64,000 nucleotides of DNA, from NCBI GenBank assembly GCA_025999435.1, contig BNXH01000003.1, forward strand, positions 1 through 64,000. Direction: 5' to 3'. Source of the DNA: Bacteroidia bacterium (GTDB lineage: Bacteria > Bacteroidota > Bacteroidia > Bacteroidales > Dysgonomonadaceae). The notes under the pieces were generated by a model that saw only the letters and a list, made by a program, of their open reading frames with translations, had not been told where the DNA came from and made no database searches. The first letter of the stretch is position 1, and every line of letters begins with the position of its first letter. Positions 26,291 to 36,078 of the stretch are shown here, piece after piece. The position numbers were made by a program, and so were the translations under genes.

Positions 26291-26488
26291 ATCATTACAA
26301 CTAATAAAATTTTAACTTCCAGCACCCTCCTTCCGTCATCACCTATTACAAAGACCAACATATATCAGGATAATACATATAGATCCAATCAAAAGAAATT
26401 AAGGAATGACTGTAAAATATAGACAGAAATGCTTTTCATGGTGTAAACAATCATATAAAATAGAATAGCATACTATCTTGGTCGATGT

Positions 26489-26566
26489 AAATATATAAGG
26501 TTTTTATCGATCTTTTTAGATATATTTCCTTATTTTGTATTTTATTATATATATTTTCAATATTTT
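26489..26566 (-). promoter_or_regulatory. 78-bp upstream element, copy A (shared with 35647-35724)
   Basis: The 491-bp gap 26291-26781 contains this block, 199 bp upstream of the GHL10 start. It aligns without gaps to 35647-35724 at 66 of 78 positions, starting with the exact 19-mer AAATATATAAGGTTTTTAT. On the minus strand it contains TATATTTA, close to a -7 box. The rest of the gap is AT-rich without an ORF, apart from the hairpin terminators near 26700-26760. Confidence 0.7.
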
Positions 26567-26695
26567 AATTTTAACAGTTTGTGGAATAATTATAAAATAC
26601 AGAAACACAGACATAATATAAAAACACACAAATACATTTTTATATTTACGAACATTTTTTAATCATTTTTCATATATAATGAGAGCGGGTGTATC

Positions 26696-26713
26696 AAAAG
26701 CCTCAAGGCTTTT
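26696..26713 (-). terminator. hairpin terminator downstream of the beta-lactamase-fold gene
   Basis: AAAAGCC-TCAA-GGCTTTT forms a seven-base-pair stem with a tetraloop. A second inverted repeat, CAAAGGTTG with CAACCTTTG (about 26721-26757), lies between it and the stop of the serine hydrolase gene. Together they should end transcription on the minus strand. Confidence 0.65.
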
Positions 26714-26781
26714 TAAAATAGCAAAGGTTGATAATCAAACATGACTACCAACCTTTGGGGTTATGATCAATATTGTTTCTT

Positions 26782-27978
26782 TCAGAATTTCATGTCCGTT
26801 ATAGATGCAGCAACCACATTGGCAACCACTTCACGCAAGCGTGATACAGCACCTTTGTCTTCGGGATGGACACGATTTGTAAGCAATATGACAGCTGTAT
26901 CACTCTCAGGATCGATAGTAATTGATGTACCTGTATAACCTGTATGTCCATAAGCCGAAACGTCAAAAATATCTCCGTCATTGGCATATCCGGAATATAC
27001 ATCCCAACCTAAAGCCCGGCCAAATTTTTCAAATCCGCGAGGTACACTCCTAAGGGTCTTCACTGTTAAAGGGCTTAAAATTCGTACACCTTTTACCTCT
27101 CCATTGTTGAGTAACATGGCTGTTAATACAGCCAGATCTTCGGCATTGGAAAATACCCCCGCATTGCCCGAAACTCCTCCATTGACTATACCGGCCAAAG
27201 GATCATGTACCTTTCCTTTTAGCACAGAACCATCAGCTTGTTTCTGAGTAGGCGCCACCCAATCCAATGTTTCTCCTGTTGGATTATAGTCTGTATGACG
27301 CATGGCTAAAGGAATAAATATATTTTGTTTGGCAAAATTTTGTAAACTCATTCCCGATACTGTTTCGATAATGCGTTGTAGAGTTATAAAATTTAAACAA
27401 CTATAGTCGAATACCGTAGAGGGTTCATTGTTACGTTTCACTTTCGATATATGTGTGATTAATCCATCCGGATTAGGCATTGTATATTCTTTCTTTAACT
27501 CTTCCACCGAAGCATAAGGAGGAAGCCCCGATGTATGAGTAAGCAGATCTATGATCCTGATATTCTTTTTTCTTCCCGAATCAGGATCTGTCCATGGTTG
27601 AAAACCGGGAATATACAATGATACATTGTCTCTCAATCTGATCTGTCCCCTTTCCAGTAATATCATTGTAGATATAGCCGTTGAGACAGACTTACTTACT
27701 GAAGCCAAATCAAAAACTGTATTAGTAGTCATTGCGATAGTATCAGGATATACCTGTTTGTTTCCATAAGCCTTCAAGTATGCAATTTTTTTATGTCGTA
27801 CTACAGCCAGTACAGCCCCAGGAATTTCTCCCTTCTGGATAGACTGTTGAACAACAACATCAACATAAGCTAGTTTTTGCTTGTCCAATCCGGCTTTCTG
27901 AGGGCTTACTACCGACAGTTGCGCATATAGGTTGCATCCTGCGATTAACAAAATGAGTAATGATATTATATGCTTCAT
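26782..27978 (-). CDS. beta-lactamase-fold (class C / PBP4-like) serine hydrolase
   Basis: Exported serine hydrolase of the beta-lactamase/transpeptidase-like family that includes esterases, D-aminopeptidases and AmpC-type enzymes. Catalytic motifs: S93-x-x-K96 in LASVSKSVS, Y192 in FDYSCLNF (in place of Y-x-N), and H345-T-G in YGHTGYTGTS (the KTG equivalent). An LIAGC sequence near residue 15 could be a lipobox, or the signal may be cleaved after YAQ. 398 aa. Location directly after the second SusC/SusD pair and before GHL10 suggests a role on peptidoglycan peptides or esters rather than antibiotic resistance, but substrate cannot be read from sequence. Confidence 0.83.
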   Translation of the reverse strand: MKHIISLLILLIAGCNLYAQLSVVSPQKAGLDKQKLAYVDVVVQQSIQKGEIPGAVLAVVRHKKIAYLKAYGNKQVYPDTIAMTTNTVFDLASVSKSVSTAISTMILLERGQIRLRDNVSLYIPGFQPWTDPDSGRKKNIRIIDLLTHTSGLPPYASVEELKKEYTMPNPDGLITHISKVKRNNEPSTVFDYSCLNFITLQRIIETVSGMSLQNFAKQNIFIPLAMRHTDYNPTGETLDWVAPTQKQADGSVLKGKVHDPLAGIVNGGVSGNAGVFSNAEDLAVLTAMLLNNGEVKGVRILSPLTVKTLRSVPRGFEKFGRALGWDVYSGYANDGDIFDVSAYGHTGYTGTSITIDPESDTAVILLTNRVHPEDKGAVSRLREVVANVVAASITDMKF

Positions 27979-28005
27979 TTAACCAGTTTTATATTAAAAG
28001 AGAAG

Positions 28006-28037
28006 AAAAGGAGCTGCGCTTTTAAATAGCTCCTTTT
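28006..28037 (-). terminator. hairpin terminator downstream of second susD
   Basis: AAAAGGAGCT (28006-28015) and AGCTCCTTTT (28028-28037) form a perfect 10-bp stem with a 12-base loop; the minus strand continues CTTCTCTTTTAAT. It lies 23 bp after the SusD stop and may limit read-through into the serine hydrolase gene. Confidence 0.75.
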
Positions 28038-28059
28038 CGCTCATTACAATCCTTTTATA

Positions 28060-30048
28060 TCACTTAATATAATTGTTATACTCGTCATCTGTAGCACAAT
28101 CCCACCAAACAGGGTAACACCAGATATTCAAATCCATGGCATGCTTGTTAGCAGCCATAGCATTTACCGTATTGTACTGTAACTCAAGTGCGTTAGGCAT
28201 CCTCCAACGACGCATCCAGTAAGTAGGATCGGTCGGCGTAGTACCTGTTATCTCTGCTTGACCTGCAAACAGCGGGCTACGTCCATAACCCGGATAAACC
28301 ATGCCGAAACTACCAATATTGCCCGCACTGTAATTGAAACGGCGCATATCGTTCCAGTTTTCAAGACTACAACCCATAGCCACATATTTTTGTAACATGA
28401 TGTCGGCCATTGTCAGGCTGCCTGCATCTTGGCATACAGCAGCACTGGCCAGATACGAAGACATCTTGCTTATATCCATCGGCATCATGTCCGGATTGTC
28501 GTAACCCGCCGATTGCCATTCTGTCAGTTTAGTCTGCATCATGTCCATGTGAGCCTTGATACCGTCCTTGTATGCGGTAAGCGCATTTGCCTTTTCTCCT
28601 TTTCTCATGTAAACCTCTGCCTTGATGAAGCACATTTCGTGGTAAGTCAGGATTTCCTGATCCGAGTTTGGACGGATCTGAAATGAGCCTGTGGAAGCCA
28701 CGGCTCCGGCACTTTTTCCGGAAGTTGAGGCATACCAATTCATATCCATCTCGTCAGAGCCGCCTGTCAGTGTAGAGTACTGACGCAGATTTACATATAC
28801 AGTATCGCCTGCTAATATGTAATTTCCATTGTTTATAAAATGCGATCCCTTCGGATAGGTAACGGTTACAGCATCAGCATCGGCTGTATAATTATAGTTT
28901 CCGGCATTCAGTCCATTAATAAAAGCCGTACGATCGGCAGGTAGAGCGCCTGCAAAACTATATTTCACATCTGTATCTTTATCTGCATATGTATAAAGAG
29001 CGATAGAAGTAGCGCCTCCCTTTAACAAACGCTCAGACGGGCCGTAAAAATCAACCCCTTTGGAACGTAACCATTCATAAGACATAACCTTGCCATCAGT
29101 ACTCAATTTCATATTAACCATCATGGCCGGAACAATTTTGCTCATACGCGGGTCTTCCACACCAGAACCACGCATATTGGTCAGCAAGTCATAATAATAT
29201 TTAGAGATGCGTTGGTTTGAACCCCATGCCACATAGTCGAAATTACCGTTTGTCATAATAGGGTCGCCAAATAGGTAATCGGTCACATCATCCTTCTTGT
29301 TATAGCAAACAGCCACCGTATTGTCGGCGTTGGATTGAGGGGCTTTAGACAGACAATCCAAAAGGGCGTCCGGGCTAAATTCCGCTTTCTTGGACAGCTT
29401 CAGCAGATAACGAGCTTTCAAGCCGTAGCTAAGTTTCAACCATTTGTTCACATTGCCGCCGTTCCACATATCGCCAGCCGAAAACTGTTCAGCTCCGGAT
29501 TCCTGAGCTTTGCCGAAAAGTTCAATTGCTTCGTCCAGCTTGGCAATACAACCCTCAAAGACTGTCTTACCGTCATCATAAGCGGGGCTTACGGAAGCGC
29601 CCAATGCTTCGGTATATGGAATTTCACCATACAGGTCAAGCATTTCCATGAAGCCCAGTGCGTGCATTACGTCAGCAGCAGCCATATAGTGATAGGCGCC
29701 TTGCTTCTGAGCCGTATTGTACATGTCGTTCAAATTAGCTGCCGCAGCAACGAACCATGTCTGATAAGATGTAGTAGTAGAACCAGGCTGACATGCCCAC
29801 GTCACAGCCAAATAAGTATTGTTGGCGCTGTTGCTGTAGTAAACTCCAGACTGGCAGGAAGTACGCATATTGGTAACTCCCGCAGAGTACTGATAGAACT
29901 TCTGTATCCACGGCAGCCTGTTGGCTAAAAGCGCTGTTTCATTGTTCGGGTTGTCAGGATCGGTATTGACGTCAAGCCAATCGTTGCAGGAAATCATACC
30001 CAACATAAGTATACAACCCAATACGACCATATATTTAATTTTCTTCAT
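28060..30048 (-). CDS. SusD/RagB-like outer-membrane lipoprotein (SusD-like_2 type)
   Basis: Second SusD-type surface lipoprotein, 662 aa. Signal peptide with lipobox ending GMISC (C21), followed by NDWLDVNTDPDNPNN, the typical opening of the SusD-like_2 branch rather than the canonical RagB branch. TPR-like helices (YHYMAAADVMHALGFMEMLDLYGEIPYTEAL) and the late EVYMRKGEKANALTAY and WNDMRRFNYS segments support the family. It partners the SusC gene 25 bp upstream. Ligand unknown. Confidence 0.9.
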   Translation of the reverse strand: MKKIKYMVVLGCILMLGMISCNDWLDVNTDPDNPNNETALLANRLPWIQKFYQYSAGVTNMRTSCQSGVYYSNSANNTYLAVTWACQPGSTTTSYQTWFVAAAANLNDMYNTAQKQGAYHYMAAADVMHALGFMEMLDLYGEIPYTEALGASVSPAYDDGKTVFEGCIAKLDEAIELFGKAQESGAEQFSAGDMWNGGNVNKWLKLSYGLKARYLLKLSKKAEFSPDALLDCLSKAPQSNADNTVAVCYNKKDDVTDYLFGDPIMTNGNFDYVAWGSNQRISKYYYDLLTNMRGSGVEDPRMSKIVPAMMVNMKLSTDGKVMSYEWLRSKGVDFYGPSERLLKGGATSIALYTYADKDTDVKYSFAGALPADRTAFINGLNAGNYNYTADADAVTVTYPKGSHFINNGNYILAGDTVYVNLRQYSTLTGGSDEMDMNWYASTSGKSAGAVASTGSFQIRPNSDQEILTYHEMCFIKAEVYMRKGEKANALTAYKDGIKAHMDMMQTKLTEWQSAGYDNPDMMPMDISKMSSYLASAAVCQDAGSLTMADIMLQKYVAMGCSLENWNDMRRFNYSAGNIGSFGMVYPGYGRSPLFAGQAEITGTTPTDPTYWMRRWRMPNALELQYNTVNAMAANKHAMDLNIWCYPVWWDCATDDEYNNYIK

Positions 30049-30073
30049 AATCTTCTATTTTATCTGTTTTTAC

Positions 30074-33000
30074 TTAGAATGTTAGATTCACTCCCAAAGA
30101 GAAACTGGATGTGGAAGGTACACTACAGTAGTCAATGCCCGTAGCTCCTGAACCGCCCGTACCACCAGCCGTGCTTACTTCCGGATCCATACCTTTGTAA
30201 TTGGTCAAGGTCAGCAAGTTGGTGCCAATAACCGTTACGGACAATCTCTTGATAATGTTCTGTTTTTTGATCAGGTCGGTAAAATCATAGCTGACAGACA
30301 ACGAACGCAGTTTCAACCAGTTTACAGAAGTGATGAAGTTATAAGAGTTCGACAGATAATTAGACCAGTATTTCTGTATCATGGCTTTGCCCGAATAAGA
30401 CGTACCATTGATGGTATAGTTCTGATCGGCATAATAAGTCAGGTCAACATCATCGCCAGTCTTGCTGTCAACGCCTTTTACGTTAACGTATTCGCGTCCG
30501 TTAGCCGTTGTCAGCTTACTCAAACCATTGGAAGCCAGATAATATTCAGTACCGTTATATACGTCCCCGCCCAGGCGGAAGTCAAGCAGGAAGGACAGTG
30601 TCAGGTTCTTGTAGCTGATCGTATTGTTCAACCCGCCGATAAATTTCGGCTCGCGGTTACCTACAACCGTTGCAGTTTCAGCTGATACCTTGTACAGGCC
30701 AGTTGTCGGATCTACCTGATAGCGTCCACCCTCTACTTCCACTTGTTTTTTCTCTTCTTTGCCATTTACAGTTTCGATTACTTCCTTCGTTTCATAAGCG
30801 TAGCGTGTACCGACCATACCAAGAAAATAACCGCCGTTAGGAACAGACGCGGCTTTGATGGTACCGAACTGTGCATCGGTAGGATAAAACATGCCTACAC
30901 CTTCGAGGAAAGTACCTAAACGGCCTCGGTTGTAAGATGTATTAAGCGTAACGTTCCATTCAATATCTTTTGTCCGAATAGGCTTGGCGGTGAGGGCTAT
31001 TTCCATACCCTCATTGATTACAGAACCTGAGTTGATACTAGACATAATATATCCGTTAGCATTGGACAGACGTGGAGATGCAATCTGGTTTTTAGTCTGG
31101 CTGTGATAATATGTCCAATCCAGTCCCAGCCGACCGTTGAGAAATTTCAATTCCGTACCCACTTCCCATGCCGTTTGCAGTTCGGGCACAAGGAAGGCGT
31201 TACCACTTGTATATTGATTACCCACGCCGGTATAAGAACCGTAAGTGAAAGGACTGACAAGATAAGTCTGCGTAGCATAAGCTGGAGCACTCTTACCCGC
31301 GCCGGCTTCACTGGCACGAATCTTACCGAACGTAAGAATATCGTTTTTCGGTAATAGTTCGGTAAATACAACCGATGCGCTGACAGACGGGTAAAAATAA
31401 GAACGGTTTTGCAAAGGAAGCGTTGAAGACCAGTCATTGCGCCCTGTTACAGTCAAGTAAAGAATATTTTTGTAAGACGCACGTAATTCGCCGTATATAC
31501 CAACTAGCCGGTTACGGCTTGTAGCATCCGTAAAAAACCGGTTCTCCTTGGATATATTGGAAAAACTGGTTGTACCTGCGGTGATAAAGTTATATCCCCA
31601 ATGCGTCTGACTCAGGCGTTCCGTATCTTCGGACGTAGTACCCAGCATCAGGTTCAAGTCTACATCCCCGAAAGTCTTATGAAAATTACTCATCACGTTA
31701 GTAGAAATGTATGTATAGCCGTAATCGCTCTTACTCAAACGTCCGTTTTGATACATTTCTTTCACAACGCTACCCGGAGCAATATAGGAATAGGCGTCCG
31801 TGGTGTACTGGTCGTAACCTAAGCGCGCCGATACGTCCCACCAGTCTGTAATCTTAAACAAAGCACTCAATGCGCCGGTAAAACGCTTTGTCTTATCGGA
31901 CATCTTGTTTTTATTGATAATCCAGTATGGGTTTTCCTTGTCGGATGCCAAATCCCACTGTCCGTCAAACAGGCGGTATTTTGAGCCGTCCTCGTTCACA
32001 TATTTCGATATGTCTTCTGTCAAGGGCCAGCTGTAAATAGCGTTCATGGTTCCGTTACCGCCGCCATCCCACAAACCACTAGAAGTCAACGTTTTATCCG
32101 TATTTGAAATAGAGTAGGCCACATTAGCGCCCACCGTCAGATGCCCATATTTCTGCTCCCCGTTGAAACGGATTGTAGTCTTGTCATATGCTGTCTGTCG
32201 TACGACACCATCTTGATTGTAATTGGACGCTGACAAGAAGAATGATCCGTTTTTAGAACCTCCGGCTAGGCTTACATTATTATCATAAACGACTCCACTC
32301 TGAAAAAAATTGCCGATATTGTCGTACAACTGAGTGCCCACTCCTAACTTTTCTCCCCATGACTGATAGGTCATGTCACTGAAAACACCGTTATTTTCAT
32401 AATATCCACGTCCAAACTCTTTTTGAACTTCGGGCAGTTTTGTTACCCATGAAGTGTTCATTTTACTGGAAAAGTCTACTTTCACAGCTCCTTCTGCACC
32501 CTTCTTTGTCGTAATGATGATAGCACCGTCTGCCGCACGCGATCCGTAAAGCGCTGCCGCTGCCGCGCCTTTCAAAACAGACAAATTTTCGATGTCCTCA
32601 GGATTAATATCCATCACGCGATTGGAATAGGTAGTGGCGTTACGCGTCATACCGTCGGTTGCACTGTTACCAATCACCTGCGTGGAGTTGTCGTAAATCA
32701 CGCCATCGATCACAAACAAAGGTTCGTTGGCACGCCCTTCCGAAGTGGAATTTCCGCCGCGAATAACGATAGTTGCTCCTGCACCTGCTGCACCGCTGTT
32801 CTGCGTAATGTTTACACCCGGCACTTTACCTGCCAGGGAATTGATGACATTCGGATTCTTATTTTTCAATATCTCTTTCGAATCCAGATCGGAAACAGCA
32901 TAACCCAATGCCTTCCTTTCTTTCTTGATGCCAAGAGCCGTAACTACGACTTCGTCCATAGTCTGAGCCGATTCTACTAAGGTTATATCTATAATAGTTT

Positions 33001-33337
33001 GGGCTCCGACTACTTTCGATTGCGATGTATACCCCAGATAAGAGAATACGAGGGTTACTCCTGAAGTAGTAGTTATGGAGTAACTTCCATTAACATCTGT
33101 TAAAACCCCTTGAGTTGTTCCTTTAACGGCAACACTTACTCCAACCAGAGGCTCTCCGCCAGTGTCTGTAACCGTCCCTTTAACCGTAATTCTTGCTTGT
33201 TGTTGTTCTGACTGCCCATCCGAATGCACTTTTAGATCCGTTGCATAGCTATTTGTGAAGGAATATACAATTCCAACAGCTAACAAACAGAGAATTTTTT
33301 TTAGCAGCTTGTTTTTGCCTTGTTTTGAGTTGTTCAT
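30074..33337 (-). CDS. SusC/RagA family TonB-dependent outer-membrane receptor
   Basis: Second SusC importer, 1087 aa. Signal peptide, carboxypeptidase-regulatory-like domain (about 49-125), DEVVVTALGIKKERKALGY as TonB-box region, plug with VIRGGNSTSEGRANEPLFVI and LSVLKGAAAAALYGSRAADG, and a barrel ending FSLGVNLTF. The N-terminal domain is nearly the same as that of the other SusC (21049-24525), with long identical stretches also at DNA level, but the plug and barrel belong to the different SusC type that pairs with SusD-like_2. The two systems therefore probably take different ligands while sharing an N-terminal module. Ligand unknown. Confidence 0.94.
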   Translation of the reverse strand: MNNSKQGKNKLLKKILCLLAVGIVYSFTNSYATDLKVHSDGQSEQQQARITVKGTVTDTGGEPLVGVSVAVKGTTQGVLTDVNGSYSITTTSGVTLVFSYLGYTSQSKVVGAQTIIDITLVESAQTMDEVVVTALGIKKERKALGYAVSDLDSKEILKNKNPNVINSLAGKVPGVNITQNSGAAGAGATIVIRGGNSTSEGRANEPLFVIDGVIYDNSTQVIGNSATDGMTRNATTYSNRVMDINPEDIENLSVLKGAAAAALYGSRAADGAIIITTKKGAEGAVKVDFSSKMNTSWVTKLPEVQKEFGRGYYENNGVFSDMTYQSWGEKLGVGTQLYDNIGNFFQSGVVYDNNVSLAGGSKNGSFFLSASNYNQDGVVRQTAYDKTTIRFNGEQKYGHLTVGANVAYSISNTDKTLTSSGLWDGGGNGTMNAIYSWPLTEDISKYVNEDGSKYRLFDGQWDLASDKENPYWIINKNKMSDKTKRFTGALSALFKITDWWDVSARLGYDQYTTDAYSYIAPGSVVKEMYQNGRLSKSDYGYTYISTNVMSNFHKTFGDVDLNLMLGTTSEDTERLSQTHWGYNFITAGTTSFSNISKENRFFTDATSRNRLVGIYGELRASYKNILYLTVTGRNDWSSTLPLQNRSYFYPSVSASVVFTELLPKNDILTFGKIRASEAGAGKSAPAYATQTYLVSPFTYGSYTGVGNQYTSGNAFLVPELQTAWEVGTELKFLNGRLGLDWTYYHSQTKNQIASPRLSNANGYIMSSINSGSVINEGMEIALTAKPIRTKDIEWNVTLNTSYNRGRLGTFLEGVGMFYPTDAQFGTIKAASVPNGGYFLGMVGTRYAYETKEVIETVNGKEEKKQVEVEGGRYQVDPTTGLYKVSAETATVVGNREPKFIGGLNNTISYKNLTLSFLLDFRLGGDVYNGTEYYLASNGLSKLTTANGREYVNVKGVDSKTGDDVDLTYYADQNYTINGTSYSGKAMIQKYWSNYLSNSYNFITSVNWLKLRSLSVSYDFTDLIKKQNIIKRLSVTVIGTNLLTLTNYKGMDPEVSTAGGTGGSGATGIDYCSVPSTSSFSLGVNLTF

Positions 33338-33736
33338 AATACTTTGTTTATTAATTTGATACTTCTCCTACTAAATGAATCAATTGGCAAATAATGAAAA
33401 GAAACCTATTTATAGACGCTCAACGATTGTTAAAATCAAAATTTCCAAGAATAAGAATCTGAGATAAAATACGAGTGTGTTCAATTTCTCTAACAGAGTA
33501 AAGTTAACAACCATATTTTCATACGAAAAAAGGGGAAATGGCCTTATTATTTTCTGTAATTCCTTAAACATAAATTTTGAATCAAATTCATTATTATAGG
33601 TATAAAAAACATGTAAAAGATTTAAAGATAGATTCAAAGATTCCTGTTTGCTTTTTTAAAGTATTACCATAAGCGCTTCAATTTATGTTTTACAATAATA
33701 TTTGGTTTTAATTTGAGTACAATTAATTAGGGACAA
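33338..33736. other. 399-bp AT-rich spacer without recognizable gene
   Basis: It separates the second SusC gene from the phosphoesterase gene upstream on the same strand. It must hold the SusC promoter, but I see no clear -7 box, no strong hairpin and no convincing ORF. The one 75-codon ORF (33410-33637, minus) has low-complexity composition and no family resemblance. Confidence 0.5.
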
Positions 33737-35596
33737 TTATTTTTTGTTGGAAATAATACCTACAATCCCTTCGCTAGATGTAAATAAACATTCCGTTCCA
33801 TTTAAAGGAACGACTGTGTTTATAAGTGAATTCCCAATTTTATATTTCCACAGAACAGTTCCATTTTTAGCATCCAAAGCGAAAATCAATCCGTTCTTCG
33901 TACTGCCGAAAACTACATTATCTTTTTCCACAGGCATTGATGGAGCATGATCATAGCCATAGGAAACATTTACAGACCATATTTTTTTAGGTTCGTCAAC
34001 TATCGCTGAATAGCAAACTACACTGTCTTGCATTGTTTTGCTATATATACGAGTACCATCGGCCGATAAACCGATAGTCTCGCGAACCGTAGATTCATTT
34101 GTACGCCATACCGTTTTTCCTGTCTCTGCGTTTACTGCGGTAAGCACCCTGTCCGGAGCTGAAAAAAATACTTTTCCGTAAGCTGCCACAGGCCAAACAG
34201 CTGCAGGAGAAAAATGCATTCGGGGAAGGCCATTATTCCATGTCCATAATAATCGTCCCGTATGCATATCCAATGCATACATGTTTGTATCCCATGCTCC
34301 AAAAATTAATTTACCCTGATAAATAAGAGGGCGTGTTTCAATATAACCTTTAACATTGCTATATTCCCACACTAATTTACCGGTCTTTATATCCAAAGCT
34401 CTCATTGTATGATCGCCTGCACCTATATATGCAATATTATTATCAATAGTCACAGCCCCTAAAACAGCTTCTTTAGCCGGATATTTCCAGACTAGTTTAC
34501 CTGATGACGCATCCAATCCATATATATTTTTATCTGCGGAGCCAAAGACTATAATACCATTATTAGCAGCAGGGGTACCGACAATCCGATTACCGCTTTT
34601 AAAATCCCATATTTTTTTTCCGTCTTTTAGAGAGAGACAAGTCAAAAAACCGGCGTCGTCACCTACATAAATATTTTTCTCATAAAGTACTGGAGATGAG
34701 TATATCGTACGACCGATTTCAGCCATCCATTTTCTATGGACTTGCGGATATATTTGATTAACAGAATCAGACGGACGTTTATACAGGCTATTGTCCGCTG
34801 TATAATATTCCTTTTTTAAAGAATAGTTACCCCATTTTCGGATTTCCTGCCCTATTTTTTGCTCATATACTATTATAGAATCACCGGTTATGTCGTAAAT
34901 AGAATATCCACCTAAGTTATCAGCTTTATCGCGAAGATTCGACCGGTTCAATATTCCGGGTATTCCATCATATGACAATAGTTTATTGCTATGGTAATGC
35001 CCACCGAGCACAACTTTTACATTATACTTACGAGCTACATCCGTTACCTCGTACCAGTTATCCACATCTCCATCTTGTAGCGGATAATGAGTAACTAAGA
35101 TAAAAGGTTCATCAGGCTTGGCAGAAGAAAATTCTTTTTCGAGCCATGCTACATCTTGAGGAGCAACATGCCCATCCATCATTCGGATAATGGGACCTGT
35201 AGCAAACCCTAAAAATGTATAACCATTATATTGAAATTTGAATCTTTCCGATCCGAAAATGTGTCCAAAATCAGTAGAACCTGATTCACTCCACTTGGTT
35301 TCATGATTTCCCGAAATAATATAATATTTTACTTTCAGTTTATCCAGTAAGCTTTTAGCTTTATACAACGATTCCCTGTCCCCTTCCTCTGTTATATCTC
35401 CTGTCACCAGCACAAAACTGATATCTGACGTATTATTAATTTGTTCTACTGTTCGTTTCAAATCATTATAAGCCAACGAATCTTTCGTTACATGCAAATC
35501 TGTAACAAGAGCAAAACGAAAGCGCTGTCCATACAGTGATACTGTGAGAAACAACAGAGAAATAACAATTAAAATTAGGATAGAGATGTTCTTCAT
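33737..35596 (-). CDS. exported metallophosphoesterase fused to PQQ-like beta-propeller
   Basis: Two-domain exported protein of about 619 aa. A signal peptide (1-24) is followed by a calcineurin-like phosphoesterase: D33-L-H35, GD67, GNH98E, VTH170YPLQ and GGH200YH202 supply the metal ligands. From about residue 300 a PQQ/BamB-like seven- or eight-bladed propeller runs to the end, with repeats such as DGKKIWDF, SGKLVWKY, TGKLVWEY and TGKTVWR. I start at the ATG at 35596, which gives a clean signal peptide; the upstream ATG at 35683 would put the start inside the promoter element. Substrate unknown; a phosphodiester or nucleotide in the periplasm is possible. It heads the minus-strand block and shares an upstream element with the GHL10 gene. 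Confidence 0.85.
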   Translation of the reverse strand: MKNISILILIVISLLFLTVSLYGQRFRFALVTDLHVTKDSLAYNDLKRTVEQINNTSDISFVLVTGDITEEGDRESLYKAKSLLDKLKVKYYIISGNHETKWSESGSTDFGHIFGSERFKFQYNGYTFLGFATGPIIRMMDGHVAPQDVAWLEKEFSSAKPDEPFILVTHYPLQDGDVDNWYEVTDVARKYNVKVVLGGHYHSNKLLSYDGIPGILNRSNLRDKADNLGGYSIYDITGDSIIVYEQKIGQEIRKWGNYSLKKEYYTADNSLYKRPSDSVNQIYPQVHRKWMAEIGRTIYSSPVLYEKNIYVGDDAGFLTCLSLKDGKKIWDFKSGNRIVGTPAANNGIIVFGSADKNIYGLDASSGKLVWKYPAKEAVLGAVTIDNNIAYIGAGDHTMRALDIKTGKLVWEYSNVKGYIETRPLIYQGKLIFGAWDTNMYALDMHTGRLLWTWNNGLPRMHFSPAAVWPVAAYGKVFFSAPDRVLTAVNAETGKTVWRTNESTVRETIGLSADGTRIYSKTMQDSVVCYSAIVDEPKKIWSVNVSYGYDHAPSMPVEKDNVVFGSTKNGLIFALDAKNGTVLWKYKIGNSLINTVVPLNGTECLFTSSEGIVGIISNKK

Positions 35597-35646
35597 AAAT
35601 ACTACTTTATTATAATATATAGCATTATAATCTACCTGAACAATAC

Positions 35647-35724
35647 AAATATATAAGGTTTTTATGGATCTCTTTAGATACATTTTTCTATTTTAAATTT
35701 TATTATATTTATTTCAGATATTTT
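35647..35724 (-). promoter_or_regulatory. 78-bp upstream element, copy B, with -7 box
   Basis: Ungapped partner of 26489-26566 (66 of 78 identical), 50 bp upstream of the phosphoesterase start. On the minus strand its gene-proximal end is TATATTTG (35653-35646), an exact TAnnTTTG -7 box, so the conserved block covers the promoter and upstream region. It lies in the 522-bp divergent spacer 35597-36118; the remainder of that spacer is AT-rich with the namZ promoter at its other end and no ORF. Confidence 0.7.
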
Positions 35725-36078
35725 TATATAAAATGCAACAAAAGAAAGAGAAAAGCAAAATATGCAAACAGATAAAGCCGCAAGATACATCAAATTTTCA
35801 TTTCATGTACATTTATTCATACATGTTAACTAAACTAAAGTATTAATTAAAATAATAGCAAGCAAACGATGTATCACCAACCCGCAAACACGGTCAGCAA
35901 AGATAAACCAGTATAATCAGCAAGGCTATATTTTATTAATTTACGTATATAATTATAAATAATTGTTAATTGCAAAGATTTATATTATTCCATATAATAG
36001 AAATTTAAAATATCATCATATATTTGTTTTGTAATCATTTTAAGTCAGAACCTCGAAGAAACTTAGTGTCTAATCTTT

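Noticed and set aside
26782-27978. Serine hydrolase as an antibiotic-resistance beta-lactamase
   Set aside because: SxxK and HTG motifs fit the wider esterase/peptidase family; Y-S-C replaces Y-x-N and the locus concerns glycan use, so resistance is not supported.
29335-29928. 197-codon plus-strand ORF opposite the second susD
   Set aside because: It is antisense to a well supported SusD-like_2 gene and no domain is visible.
33410-33637. 75-codon minus-strand ORF in the spacer upstream of the phosphoesterase stop
   Set aside because: No family resemblance, no start context, AT-rich composition typical of spacer DNA.
35597-35683. Use of the upstream ATG at 35683 for the phosphoesterase
   Set aside because: It would place the start inside the conserved promoter block and bury the signal peptide behind 29 residues.
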